Part shown: positions 11,118 through 21,371 of the stretch, in pieces | Layout: each line of letters opens with the position of its first letter | How positions within the stretch are numbered: the first letter of the stretch is position 1 | Assembly: GCA_025504975.1 (NCBI GenBank) | Contig: JANUWI010000012.1 | Span: 62,001-126,000 of the forward strand | Direction of reading: 5' to 3' | Origin: Plenodomus lindquistii | Taxonomy: Eukaryota > Ascomycota > Dothideomycetes > Pleosporales > Leptosphaeriaceae | Length of the DNA: 64,000 nucleotides | The notes under the pieces: generated by a model | Databases searched by the model: none | Seen by the model: the letters and a program-made list of their open reading frames with translations, nothing else | What the model was told of the DNA's origin: nothing | Program-made: the position numbers and the translations under genes

Positions 11118-14100
11118 ATGGCCGATCCAGCGTCCATCGTTGGGACTGTAGTCGGCGTTGCCAGCCTGGGCATACAATCTTGCCAAATCATTCACAAATA
11201 CTACTCACAACACCGCAGCTACGATGACGACATCCAACAAGTCCTGGAGCAGATCCGAAGCCTCGAAGGCATGCTCTCAGCCTTGCGCGACGCGAAATCG
11301 AGAGTCGAAGTCGATAACCACGAGCCGTCGTCGCAGTTACACATGGCGTTGGGGAGATGCGAAGCCGCAGTGAAACGTTTGGATGCGTTTGCGAAGAAGT
11401 GCGGAGCGCTCGGCGCTGATAGTGACGATCGCAGTCGATTTGCGCTTGCGAGAGACAGGCTCCTGTGGCCGTTTCGCAGAGAGACGTTGAATGAGTTGCG
11501 GGATAATGTCGACAATTTACACCAGAGTCTGACCAGTATATTTTCGATCACGGGTATTGATCTATTGATGCGGGATCTTACGTCGCTGTCACTCAAGACG
11601 GATACCGTGTCCGAGCGAACCCTTGAAAATGGACGGTATCTCACAAGCATTGTTGCCCAAGTAGCAGACCTACAAGTCGCGCAACAGCAAGTGGAGAGAC
11701 GTACCCTAGTCTATCAAGAGTACATGGCGATTGGATTGCAGAAGCTACTGGAGTACCAGGGTCATGGACGCATCGGCTATCCTATTCCATCTGGACAACA
11801 CGAATCCAACACCGCGGCGCTGGAGTCCGGAAGCCTCCATCATGCCGGTTCTAATGTTACACTATCTGCTCTTACGGAAGACATAAGCAACTTCGGTCGT
11901 AACAAACAGGTCTACCTCAGCCCTCCCTTTGTCCGACGTCAGGCACGGCAACGAAAGACAGTCCGGAATCAAAATTGCCAGTGCCATTACAGAAAAAGTC
12001 AATCTGTCAGTGGCGGCGGCCGAATCGTCTTTTTGCGCGAGGAAAAAGATGATCATCAGCCCCATTGCCCACGATACAGGCTTGCAAACTACTCGCGCAC
12101 CGTGGCTGCTCGCATTACGATCTGCAATCGAATACTCGGATTTTGTGCCGTGATAGGCTGGGAAGAGTCGAGAAAAGCAGGATGGTATGGGCTTAGACCG
12201 CTCTTCAAATGTCGCAACGTTGTTTCAGATAACGAGCCCACATTCAAGTTAGTGCGGTCGATGAGGTCTAAAATACGCGAATGCAGCGCATCTGATGACA
12301 TGATGGACGTAATGAACGATACACTGCAACATCTAAGGCATATGTTCGCTGAAGGTGTTGGCAGTCCCACTGACGTCACTGCTGAGGGTAAAAGTGTCGG
12401 CGAGGTTTGTATACGGTGCACTTACCTCTGATCAGATGCTTACATCTGTAGGCAATACTTGAATTGGTAGTCATAGAATGTGAACGGAACAGGACATCCA
12501 GTCCCCAATTTCGCCGCAGGTTCCTAGAAGCATGCTTTCGAGAGGGCATATTTGACGGAGTCAACCACGACGATACATGCGCGTACGTATGACCAAAGCA
12601 TTGGAGACCAGGTTCTTACTACTGTAGCCCAGCCATCTTATACTGGCAATATCTCATGTCCTGGAACGACATTGACGGGGAGCCGGGGCGAGAGGTATTG
12701 GAGTTCCTCGTCCATGAGCTGGACTGCTGCTGGCGACCCTTCAAAACTAATGATCAATTCCTGAGCTCACGCGAAAGGCAAATTTATCATATGACATATG
12801 AGCTCCTGACACTGGATAGCATGAAGGATGGTGAGGAACTGCACATCATGCCCAAAACGAGATGTCTAGAACTGACATTTTGCAGTGCTGGAAGTTGAAT
12901 CCGTGTTACTACAATCCATATTGCAAAGGTCCCAAGTAGCTTTTCGCTCCACCCTGGAATCTTGTGATATCAAGTGGCTCAAATCCGTACTAAATACCCC
13001 GAAGTATTCGGCGCCTCTCGTGTGTTGGGCACAGGGGCTAAGCATACTCTTAGACACCGTTTCGTTTAGTCAAGAGGTCACATTTACGAAATTTTTCTGG
13101 TCTCAAGCATGCGAACTCTCAGCACTCGACGCCCTCGAAATGATGTCTACTCTCCTGAGCGACGTAGGTTGGGCGGAATGGGACGAGCTTAACTTTGCAT
13201 ACTCCCAAGCTGACGATTTCTCGGACGCGAGATGGCCTGTGATCTTTTCGAAGCTCGCACGAGACCTGCATCGAGCTGCAACAGGGAGCGCTGTTGAAGT
13301 GACGGAGTCGGAGGATGGCTATTGTAGCATACGAGGGTCTTCTTTGTACTGCACCGGTTGGCTCTCCACTCTCGCAGCTGATGCATTGTGGCAAGCGGGA
13401 TTTCACGATGTCAACAGTGTTTCTTTCGAACGATACAATGGGAATGTTGGAACACCGTTGTGGCTTCAAGTGGGTTATTGTAGTCAGTGGAAGATTACAT
13501 CATGGCTGATCGACAAGGGTGCCGATCTTAATTGGCTGCACCCTCAATATCGCACCACCCCGGCCCATCTACTCAGTCGTAAGAGGATTGACATGAAAAA
13601 TCTAGATGATCACAAGGGTTGGATCGACGAGGTGATTACCAGCTTCGGACGCGACAAGTGTGTTTGCAAGTGCTCGAATGAAGGTTGTCTTGCTGTCGGC
13701 TGTGTCGCATCGCGTTCCTCCATGTCAAGCTGGGAGTCGAGGGAGACCGCCCTGAAGTTGGTTTGCTCGAAGGTAGATCGGAACCAAGACCTGGCAGGGA
13801 TATCTGCCGCCGTACTCCGTGTACTCACATTTGAAGAGCTTTCGCTCACTCATACCTGCTGCTATCGGATACAAAAGGAGATCTGGGGTGACTTCACCCG
13901 CCCAACCGAAGAAGAACGCCGAGAGATTCAAGACATCGAACGCGAGGATATCGAATTATTAGATCAGGTTATGCAAGAGTTTGAAGAGGCTTGGACAAGG
14001 TATCCTGGCACATTTGCGCGGTTCATCGACAAAGTATGGAAGCCGCGCATGAGACGGGAGCGGAAGAAGAAAAAGATGGATCAAGCGGTCATGCAAGAGC

Positions 14101-14282
14101 TTGGAATCGCATTGAAGCCTGTGCCTCGCGAGCTGGCCAAAGACGAGGATGCGGAATGGGATAGCTATGTGGAAGACATCAGCGAGTCGGAAGATGATGA
14201 GACGGACACGTCAGATGATGATGAGAGCGCAAATGAGGACGATCAAGAGGGCTACGTGACAGCTGCTGAGGATGACGAATGA
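11118..14282 (+). CDS. Large protein with fungal STAND-type N-terminal domain and acidic C-terminus
   Basis: Exons 11118-12404, 12452-12582, 12628-12830 and 12886-14282 give 1005 residues in one frame. The first 150 residues (MADPASIVGTVVGVASLGIQ, then a long helical part) resemble the N-terminal module found in front of NACHT/NB-ARC proteins and in ankyrin proteins of ascomycetes. No P-loop is seen, so this is not a full STAND NTPase. The central part has one ankyrin-like turn (TPLWLQ, then WLIDKGADLNWL and TPAHLL at about residues 730-780). The end is a lysine/arginine helix followed by an Asp/Glu-rich tail of about 60 residues. Its role is unknown; relatives are often tied to non-self recognition, which is inference here. 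Confidence 0.72.
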
Positions 14283-14733
14283 GATGAATGAGACGATGGG
14301 TTCCATGCTAGCATGTATGAGATTGAAACAGACGCCAAATTGTTTGGAGATTGCTTGGATCTGTATGCTCTGATCTAGTTCATTCTCGTCAAGATTTAAT
14401 TTTGAATGGATATCGGTGCTTGTGGTGACCTGATGGCTGCCGGCCTGCTATACCGTGGCAAAGTACAGTGTCCAGTAGAACTGTTCAGGACATGGGCTCG
14501 ATGATCGATAATCCTGTTCTAAGATGAATTAAGATGGTTTTGTGGCTGTGTGAGCTAGTAGTAGGTGTATCTGGGCAGCATCGTCGGTCCATGGGTGGGT
14601 ACGTAGGTAGTACCTACCTACTAGCGCGCACTGCAGCGCACGTGACTTGTGACGCGACGCGTTTTGCATTGGCGCTGACATTCCATGATGATTTTGTCCT
14701 TCCAACCATCCCACACTCACGCATGAGCACTCA
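14283..14733. other. Intergenic region with a short stem-loop
   Basis: No gene is seen in this 450-base gap. Around 14606-14624 there is an inverted repeat: a GTAGGTA arm, a 5-base loop and a TACCTAC arm. Confidence 0.4.
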
Positions 14734-16958
14734 ATGAAAGACGACCTCGACCTGACGTTTGGACAAATCTTTGCAGATGACCCTGCCGCCTTTCTGCATC
14801 AGCTGCAGGACATTGAAGTCCACCACAAGGCAGATCGTCAAGCTTCAGAAGAATGGGCCAAGCGATTGCGCTTCATCGATACTTCTGGAGTTCCGGATTT
14901 GGAACGAAACAATGGTGTTGGCGCAGGACATGGCAAAGGGCGAAGCAAAAGGTCGAGACGTCGGTCCAATCCGCCGTGCATACTTCCTCTCCAGGAGAAG
15001 GAAAGTGACGATGGCAGCGTGCCATATATTGCTGTTTCTTGGCGATGGCCTCGAGGTAAAGACGAGATTCCATGGGGTTACGATATCAGGGAAAGTTTTC
15101 ATTACACGATTCAACGCCCAGGACACGCAGCACACGATACCGACTTTCCTCAGCACTACCTGGAGAGAGTCATACGATTTGCACAAAGCGAGAATATTGA
15201 TAAAGTTTGGATAGACAAAGAGTGCATCTACCAGAGGGAAGGAGATGATGCCGAGTATCTCGGCGACAAGGTTCTCGGTGTTCAAGCCATCGACGTTGTC
15301 TATGGGAATGCAACCTGTGGCGTTGGGCTCTTGACAACTCCTCTTATGTCTTACGAGAGATTGTTATACTCGACGACTTGCTATCACGAAACATTTTCGT
15401 GGACCCTGAGGACACAATTAATCCGCAGTTCGAAGATGATGTACCAATTGCAGAAGTACAATTGCTCATCCTGCGGTTATTGAATGACCCTCGTTGGTCG
15501 CGCGGATGGATCTTCCAGGAGGACCATTTGGCCTCGCGGAGGATGACACTGCTCGTGCCACATTCAAAACGACTCAAGAAGCGCAACTTGCCGCACGGCT
15601 TTGGTTCGCTTCCTGGAGACCTTGAAATTTCACTCGTCCAATTTCGCAAAGCCGTGACGATGTTCTGTATCGCATTGAATGAGCCTGAGAACCGGTGGCC
15701 GATCAACGAGATGCTCGGGAAGGCAAAGCAGTACAATATCTGGAATAAGGTACCTTATGTGGAACGTGGGTCGTCAATGGAAGATTCGGATAGTCTGCAG
15801 AGCGGAGAAGATTCGGATTCAGACGACGCGGGGCGGAGGACCAGAGAAGCGCGCTTTCCAACAATGACATTGAGCATATTGGATGATGTCTGCAATCGAT
15901 CCCTGGAAAGCGCAGATGATCGGGTCGCAATTGTGGCTAACGCAGCCAAATTCGAACGACGCATTGCTGTTGACCCATCTTCGAGACTCGTTAACAACTC
16001 ATACAGCCTCTCGGCCACCTTGCTAGCTCTGATCCTGCTGAATGGCGAGATGCCCTCCCATCGTACGTGGGTGTCCGGCTCGATTATGAGCTACACCTTG
16101 CGAGAATACCTGCGAGCAGTTCAGAATACATACGACGCGCCGGTACCCTCTTTCGAGCAAAGCTTCATCAATGGCTGCAGATTCACGGCGCCTAGCCTTA
16201 TAAATCAGGGCCTTGAAGTGAAGGGTCACCTCTACAAAATACTGGGCACTCTGACGATCGCGAGATTTGACGTGGGCCAGTACCCCGACTTTGCTTTGCT
16301 CTTGAACGATAAAGGAGCATGCAAGCCCGAAGAAGGGCGTACACTTTCTTCTCTAGCTGAAATGGCCATTAATCCTATCATCCTCGCGCTTTGCAAATCA
16401 TACGGCAGGCGTTGCTGGCTCGTAAAGGTCCTACAGAATCACATTGAAGTCGACGAGAGACCCCAGCCGACGAAATTTGCAAAGCCATCGGAGCGGTACA
16501 TACTGAATATGATGGTCGGCCTTGCGCATGCAGTGCGAGAAGGGCGAAACTTGTGGCTTGCACGACTGGTGAGTGAGTCTGACACAGGCCCTCCAACTGC
16601 CATCTTCGTCGAGCCAGAAAGTCCAAAGACCACATATCGCGCGAAGAAGAGCAGATATGGAGAGGTCGCTCGTCCATCGTTTGTATTCACCAGTTTTACT
16701 CCTGGTAACAAGCCGGGTCGTCATGACTGCTATGCAAGTCTGAATGTCAAGGCAACTCCGGGAGATGGATCTCCAAACGCCTTACTGGATAGTTACGGCT
16801 GGATCAATGGGGTCTGGAATGTGGAAGCTGAGGCGACGACATCCTTTACGTATCAGATACCAGGCTTGACGGATTGGCGTATGGCAAGGACGCTGCGAAG
16901 AAAGAGGAAACGTAAAGAGGATGGAGAAGGAGGACATGAGTTGAATTACCCACGTTGA
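14734..16958 (+). pseudogene. HET-domain protein gene with apparent frameshift
   Basis: Two frames make one protein of roughly 740 residues. The first (14734 to about 15340) holds the HET motifs YIAVSWRW near residue 98, VWIDKECIYQ near 158 and the GVGLLTTPL strand near 197. The second (from about 15357 to 16958) continues with an LLSRNIFVDPED segment and RGWIFQED, both typical of what follows in HET proteins. Switching frame needs one missing base (or two extra) between about 15341 and 15366. I found no GT-AG intron there that joins them. Either the gene is disabled or this is an assembly error or strain-specific allele. HET proteins trigger death of fused cells of unlike type. The rest of the reading frame is clean, which argues for a recent lesion. 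Confidence 0.75.
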
Positions 16959-17736
16959 TAAGGTGACCTCTCATCTCTTGAACTTTCCACTCGCGTTCGC
17001 TAGAGGCTTGTCTGCAGCATCAACAACAGACAGACCATAGGCCGCAGAGAGCCTGATACCGGATCCGGATGCGGACATTTTTGCACTCATACGATCATGG
17101 GATTATCCGCGCCCATTCCCAGCAGCAGGGTCGCCGGGTCTCGTAGTCCCAAGCCACTAGTGCTACGTTCGACGACGCAGAGATTGAATTGCCAAATCCG
17201 TAGTCCAAGAGTCGAGCCGCCGAAGTTATGACCGTTTGACGGGATTGCGAGATGACGGTGCGGCGTTTCGGATCTCCCGGCATCGTGGGCTAGACGCTAT
17301 ACGGTCTAGCGCATTGGAGGCTCAAGATGGCGGCCCACGTGGCGATGTTAATCCTCCCAAATTCCGCTCGTGCGGCGGATGCGTCGTGAACACCCCAACG
17401 ACAGGCAAGACACTCTCGACATATATACATCGTAGGATACATGCGATGATACTGCAGATTCCGGTGCGATACTCAGCACCGCAGCGCGACGTGACTCATG
17501 CCTTATCCGTCAGCCTCATCCAGACATTGGCCCACGATGCCAAACGAGAGGCGGTGAAAAATTTCCTTACTTGCGATCTTGTCCGGGGCTAGACTAACCT
17601 TCATCCAAAAAAGATCGCGACTTCTCCTTTCTTATCTCTAATCGTCTGTCCTTGCCCCACGTCTCTTCCACATCTCCTCATTTTCCCCGCTTTCCTTTGT
17701 TGCGCTCTGTATTTGTTCATGTCTCGGTGACGACAG
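16959..17736. other. Intergenic region
   Basis: About 780 bases between the HET gene and the methyltransferase gene. The open frame at 17236-17592 has no recognisable features. CT-rich leader sequence begins near 17600. The TATA-like run around 17420 is not placed convincingly for either gene. Confidence 0.4.
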
Positions 17737-18912
17737 ATGAGTGCCAGCTTATCAGGCTCTTGCCTGCCACCTTCAAGCAATCTGCCGCCCATTCGACAGA
17801 TAGTCTCCTCGACGGAGCAGGAAATTGCGACTGCACTGCGACGACTGCAAACACTATACTGTCCGCTACGCATACCTTTGGCGCTTTCAAAGCGCACTGT
17901 GAAGCGACACGACATCCCCGCTGTCGCGACGCCTGTACCTGTTGATTCCGGCTACGCATCGCAGGACGAAGATGAAGACGACGACGCAGCGCACGAGGAG
18001 GCGATAGCCGCTTTGCGCGCCGATCCGTTTGAGCGCACTTTTGCGACGCGATGGCTCACGGCTCTGATTGCGAGGTCTGAGGAGATGGAGATGGATGATG
18101 ATGTCAGAAGCCGTGTCATTGACGATGCAGCGTCTGTTCTCGCGTCATTCTCTGACTCTGCGAAAAACGAGGAGGAAGAAGCTCTGACACGCGACTTCGA
18201 CTTTCCCACTGCATGTGGAGCATCCATCAAGATCACACTCAACGATGCGCCTCTTTCCAGTACTGATCATACCGATGTTGGCTTACAGTCGTGGGGTGCA
18301 AGCATTGTACTGAGCAGCATGATGTGTGCCGATCCAGGACACTTTGGCCTCAGAGAAGATGTTCTCCCGCAAAAGCCCACCCTTATCGAGCTCGGTGCTG
18401 GGACGGGCCTTGTCAGCTTGACGCTCGCGAAACTCTTTCCCACTCTTGGGATCAGTGCAGCCAACATTACAGCCACAGACTACCATCCAGCGGTACTCGA
18501 GAACTGCGAAGCTAATATTGCCACCAACTTTTCTTCAGCCGTCGATTCGCACACTGTAACAACGTCATTATTGGACTGGTCTCAGCCGCCCGCCGAGCTG
18601 GCCAAAAGTGCGGGCCTTCTCATCGCATCGGATGTCGTGTATGCGCCCGAGCACGCCGCCTGGCTACGTGATTGCGCTGCTCACCTCATTACACCCGACG
18701 GTACCTTTTGGCTCATGACTACGGTGCGCAAGACGGGCAAATTCGAGGGCATTCCGGATACGGTAGACGCGGCTTTCGATGTATCCCTCTGCCCACTCGA
18801 CGCGGCAGGGCGAAAGTTTCAGATCCTGCAAAAGGAATGGGTGGACAAGCGAAGAGGTATTGGGAGGGGTGATGAGAGTGGATACAACTTGTATCGAATA
18901 GGTTGGGCATGA
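17737..18912 (+). CDS. Protein methyltransferase of the Methyltransf_16 / METTL21-like family
   Basis: A single exon of 391 residues. It is a class I SAM-dependent methyltransferase of the type that modifies lysines of translation factors and chaperones. Motifs are VGLQSWGASIVLSSMM (the W-G-A stretch before motif I), IELGAGTGLVSLTLAKL (motif I, near residue 218), TDYHPAVLENCEANI (post-I acidic loop) and LIASDVVYAPEH (the D-V-x-Y motif of the family). The N-terminal 140 residues contain a very acidic run (DEDEDDD) and helices and are typical of the fungal versions. The substrate is not predictable. An earlier in-frame start was not considered necessary, since the ATG fits a CT-rich leader. Confidence 0.85.
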   Translation: MSASLSGSCLPPSSNLPPIRQIVSSTEQEIATALRRLQTLYCPLRIPLALSKRTVKRHDIPAVATPVPVDSGYASQDEDEDDDAAHEEAIAALRADPFERTFATRWLTALIARSEEMEMDDDVRSRVIDDAASVLASFSDSAKNEEEEALTRDFDFPTACGASIKITLNDAPLSSTDHTDVGLQSWGASIVLSSMMCADPGHFGLREDVLPQKPTLIELGAGTGLVSLTLAKLFPTLGISAANITATDYHPAVLENCEANIATNFSSAVDSHTVTTSLLDWSQPPAELAKSAGLLIASDVVYAPEHAAWLRDCAAHLITPDGTFWLMTTVRKTGKFEGIPDTVDAAFDVSLCPLDAAGRKFQILQKEWVDKRRGIGRGDESGYNLYRIGWA

Positions 18913-18992
18913 GAACCTCGGTCGGCCAACGACAGAGCTACAACTAATGAACACATGACATAGAGTATAGATATAGACATGAAATTAGAACA

Positions 18993-20280
18993 TTACCCTT
19001 GCCGACCCCAGTTGGACACCTTTTCGTAACTCTTCGCAGGAATCGTCACCCCACCAATATCTCGTTTGCCAAAAGCGCCTAGTCGCATCTCATTTGACGC
19101 GACATCAAAGCAAGCGTTTTTTACGGTTTCAGAGCACAGCGGCCAAAGCTGCTTGGCTTCCATGTCGCAAAACAGGCCTTGCGACAAAGAAACGAAATCC
19201 CACCCCCTCGAAGTGGTGCTTTCGCACAAGGCCCTGGCGTCATGCTGATCACTCTCACTCTTCACGAGCCTGCCAGCAAAAGCATTCCCATTATTGGTGT
19301 TTCCAGTAACGTTGTTGACTTGTCGCGCCTCCAAGTCGTCGAGTTCTCTCTTTCTCGGAACATACTGAGCGAGGATACCCTGTGAATCCAGGACTCTAGA
19401 TACGTCCTTGTCCGTGCCATCGGCATTGTACTGTAGCGGCGGCCAAAACACATACATATTATCGTCCGTATCCTTCTTCAGAGAGTTATGGTATCTCGGG
19501 AAGCTACCGCACTGCGTGCTAGGAATGTCATTGTACTGGTTCGCTCGCCCATACACGTTTGCGTCTTTCGCACTGCCAAAACTCAGCGTGTGGTATGCGA
19601 AGCCTGTGAATCTCAAATTGTTGGAATAATCGCCATCAATCCAGATGCAGCTCGACTTTCGCTTGCTGAGGAACGGATGATCGTCTCGAGAGGGCTTGTC
19701 GTAGTCTGCAACCACGACGTCGGTGAAGTACCAGTCCGCTTGGCACATTGCGCCCATGTCGCCGAGGAATCCCCATTGCTTTCCGTTGGGCCAACCTAGA
19801 GCGACGGTGTTGATGCAGAGTGCGTCGTTGCTTGAGGCGGTGATGACGACGTATTCGGCTTGTGCGCCTTCCATGCCTGGCTCATGCTTGACGTCGACGT
19901 TCTTCCATGTGCCGGCCTTGATGGTCCCGCCGCCCTTGTACTGACCTACGTAACGGCCTTGCACATCGTAAAGACGGACTCGTGGGGCATCTCCCTTGTA
20001 GTTGATGTCCGCTGTCTCTTCTGAGACATGATTAGCAAGTTTTCGATGAGTTTGTTGGGGCTTCAACATACTGCTGGTTCCGTAAGCGCCGGCACCGATT
20101 CGGACTGTAGTCACTGTGTTGGGATTGCTTGCAGGTTTGGGAATGGCATCTGGTACTATTACACCGACCCCAGTGATGACGGCGACTGCACTGCTCATTA
20201 GTCCGTACTCAAAAGCAAACAATGGCTGGGATGGATAACATACTGGCCTCGACTATACCAATGACTATGGCTCCTGCCAT
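18993..20280 (-). CDS. Unknown protein with N-terminal membrane anchor or signal peptide
   Basis: Exons on the minus strand are 20280-20244, 20185-20072 and 20020-18993, giving 392 residues. Joining the first two exons makes a hydrophobic N-terminus (MAGAIVIGIVEAIAVITGVG), either a signal peptide or a type II anchor. Both introns use GTATGT donors and the second has a GCTAATC branch point. I do not recognise the family. The middle is rich in Trp, Tyr and Asp (LYDVQGRYVGQY, CIWIDGDYSNN, FTGFAYHTLSF), which suggests an extracellular beta-sandwich. The C-terminal third has several cysteines (RALCESTTS, GLFCDMEA, LWPLCSETVKNACFD) that could form disulfides. It looks secreted or surface-exposed; no function is claimed. 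Confidence 0.75.
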
Positions 20281-21371
20281 GATGCGGGTAGGTGAATGGG
20301 TGCGTTAAAATTGTAGTAAGTTCCTTATAAAGAGCGAGGAAACTGTGAACTGGTGACTGGCAAGGTTCAAGAGGGAAAGTCGTGGTAATCAGCTCTCACA
20401 ACTACACCTTTTGCGGCCTTGAATTATGCTTGGCAAAATAGCCCCCGGTACCAGTCTACTGGGCGTCAAAGATAGCACCCTTTCTGCTCGCCGTTGCGAG
20501 GAAACTATTTCAAGTGTCTCTGGTGGTGTTGTGGCTCGGTGCGAAACGACTTGTACAGAGCACCATTGTTCATAACAAAGGGCTCATGCAGCGCTCAGGC
20601 GGGGTAAGTATGAAGTCTTTCAACACGATACGCTAACACTATCAAAGACAATGGAATGTGAGTTTTTGCTTGCATAGCCCTACTTCTGTAAAATATGACT
20701 TACACAAAGTAGGAACAGTGGTAATTTTACGGCAGGCTACACAGGAAGCAGTCTTACGAGATGATGCGTACGCGACACCGAGCAGTCGTTTCATGATATC
20801 CGTCTCGAGAGCCGTCGAATGTTCGAAACACTGCCTTACACGATCCTGTTCCTAGCCAACCTGGCCTACTTTGTGCCCTCGACTCTGGCTAGAAGTACGC
20901 CATGGCGCATCACCAGAGCCTTTACGACCAGATTGTCACCGCGGAGCAGATCAATGTTTCCAGCTCCTGTAGGCGTTAAGCACCAAAACGTGCCGGCTGC
21001 TCCCGATAAGTCACATGGGAGTCTCGAGATGTGATGGGTGAGGACTAGTATTATCTTTATTCAAGTCGCCTGATCGTGTCTGTGCCTGCCGCTGCCCTCC
21101 GCTGCGGGTTTTCCATTCTAGTACCATCGGCAGAACATTTGCATAATACATTCACAATACAGAAGCGGAGATATATTAGACCACTTGCATTGCTGCGACC
21201 CAGAAGTGTTGTTTGTGTCTGCGCGCAGGGCGTATAGTCTTGATGAGACTGTGCACTCTACTGCGTGAACAACTGCTGCCAATGCGCCGGCATGGAGGAC
21301 TTCGGGTTTCTTGTTCGGTATGCAGGGACACCAATTTTTGAATCGTAGAGGTATGCATGGTCATGCCCGTC
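20281..21371. other. Intergenic region
   Basis: A TATA element on the minus strand lies at 20324-20329, 45 bases before the start of the leftward gene. Beyond it there is no supported coding sequence up to the stop of the fusion gene at 21372. Short frames at 20658-21034 look random. Confidence 0.45.
20324..20329 (-). promoter_or_regulatory. TATA box of the unknown minus-strand gene
   Basis: TATAAG on the minus strand, 45 bases before the ATG at 20280. The distance implies a very short leader. Confidence 0.35.

Noticed and set aside
17236..17592. 118-codon plus-strand frame before the methyltransferase
   Set aside because: No protein features and no promoter logic; it ends just before the CT-rich leader.
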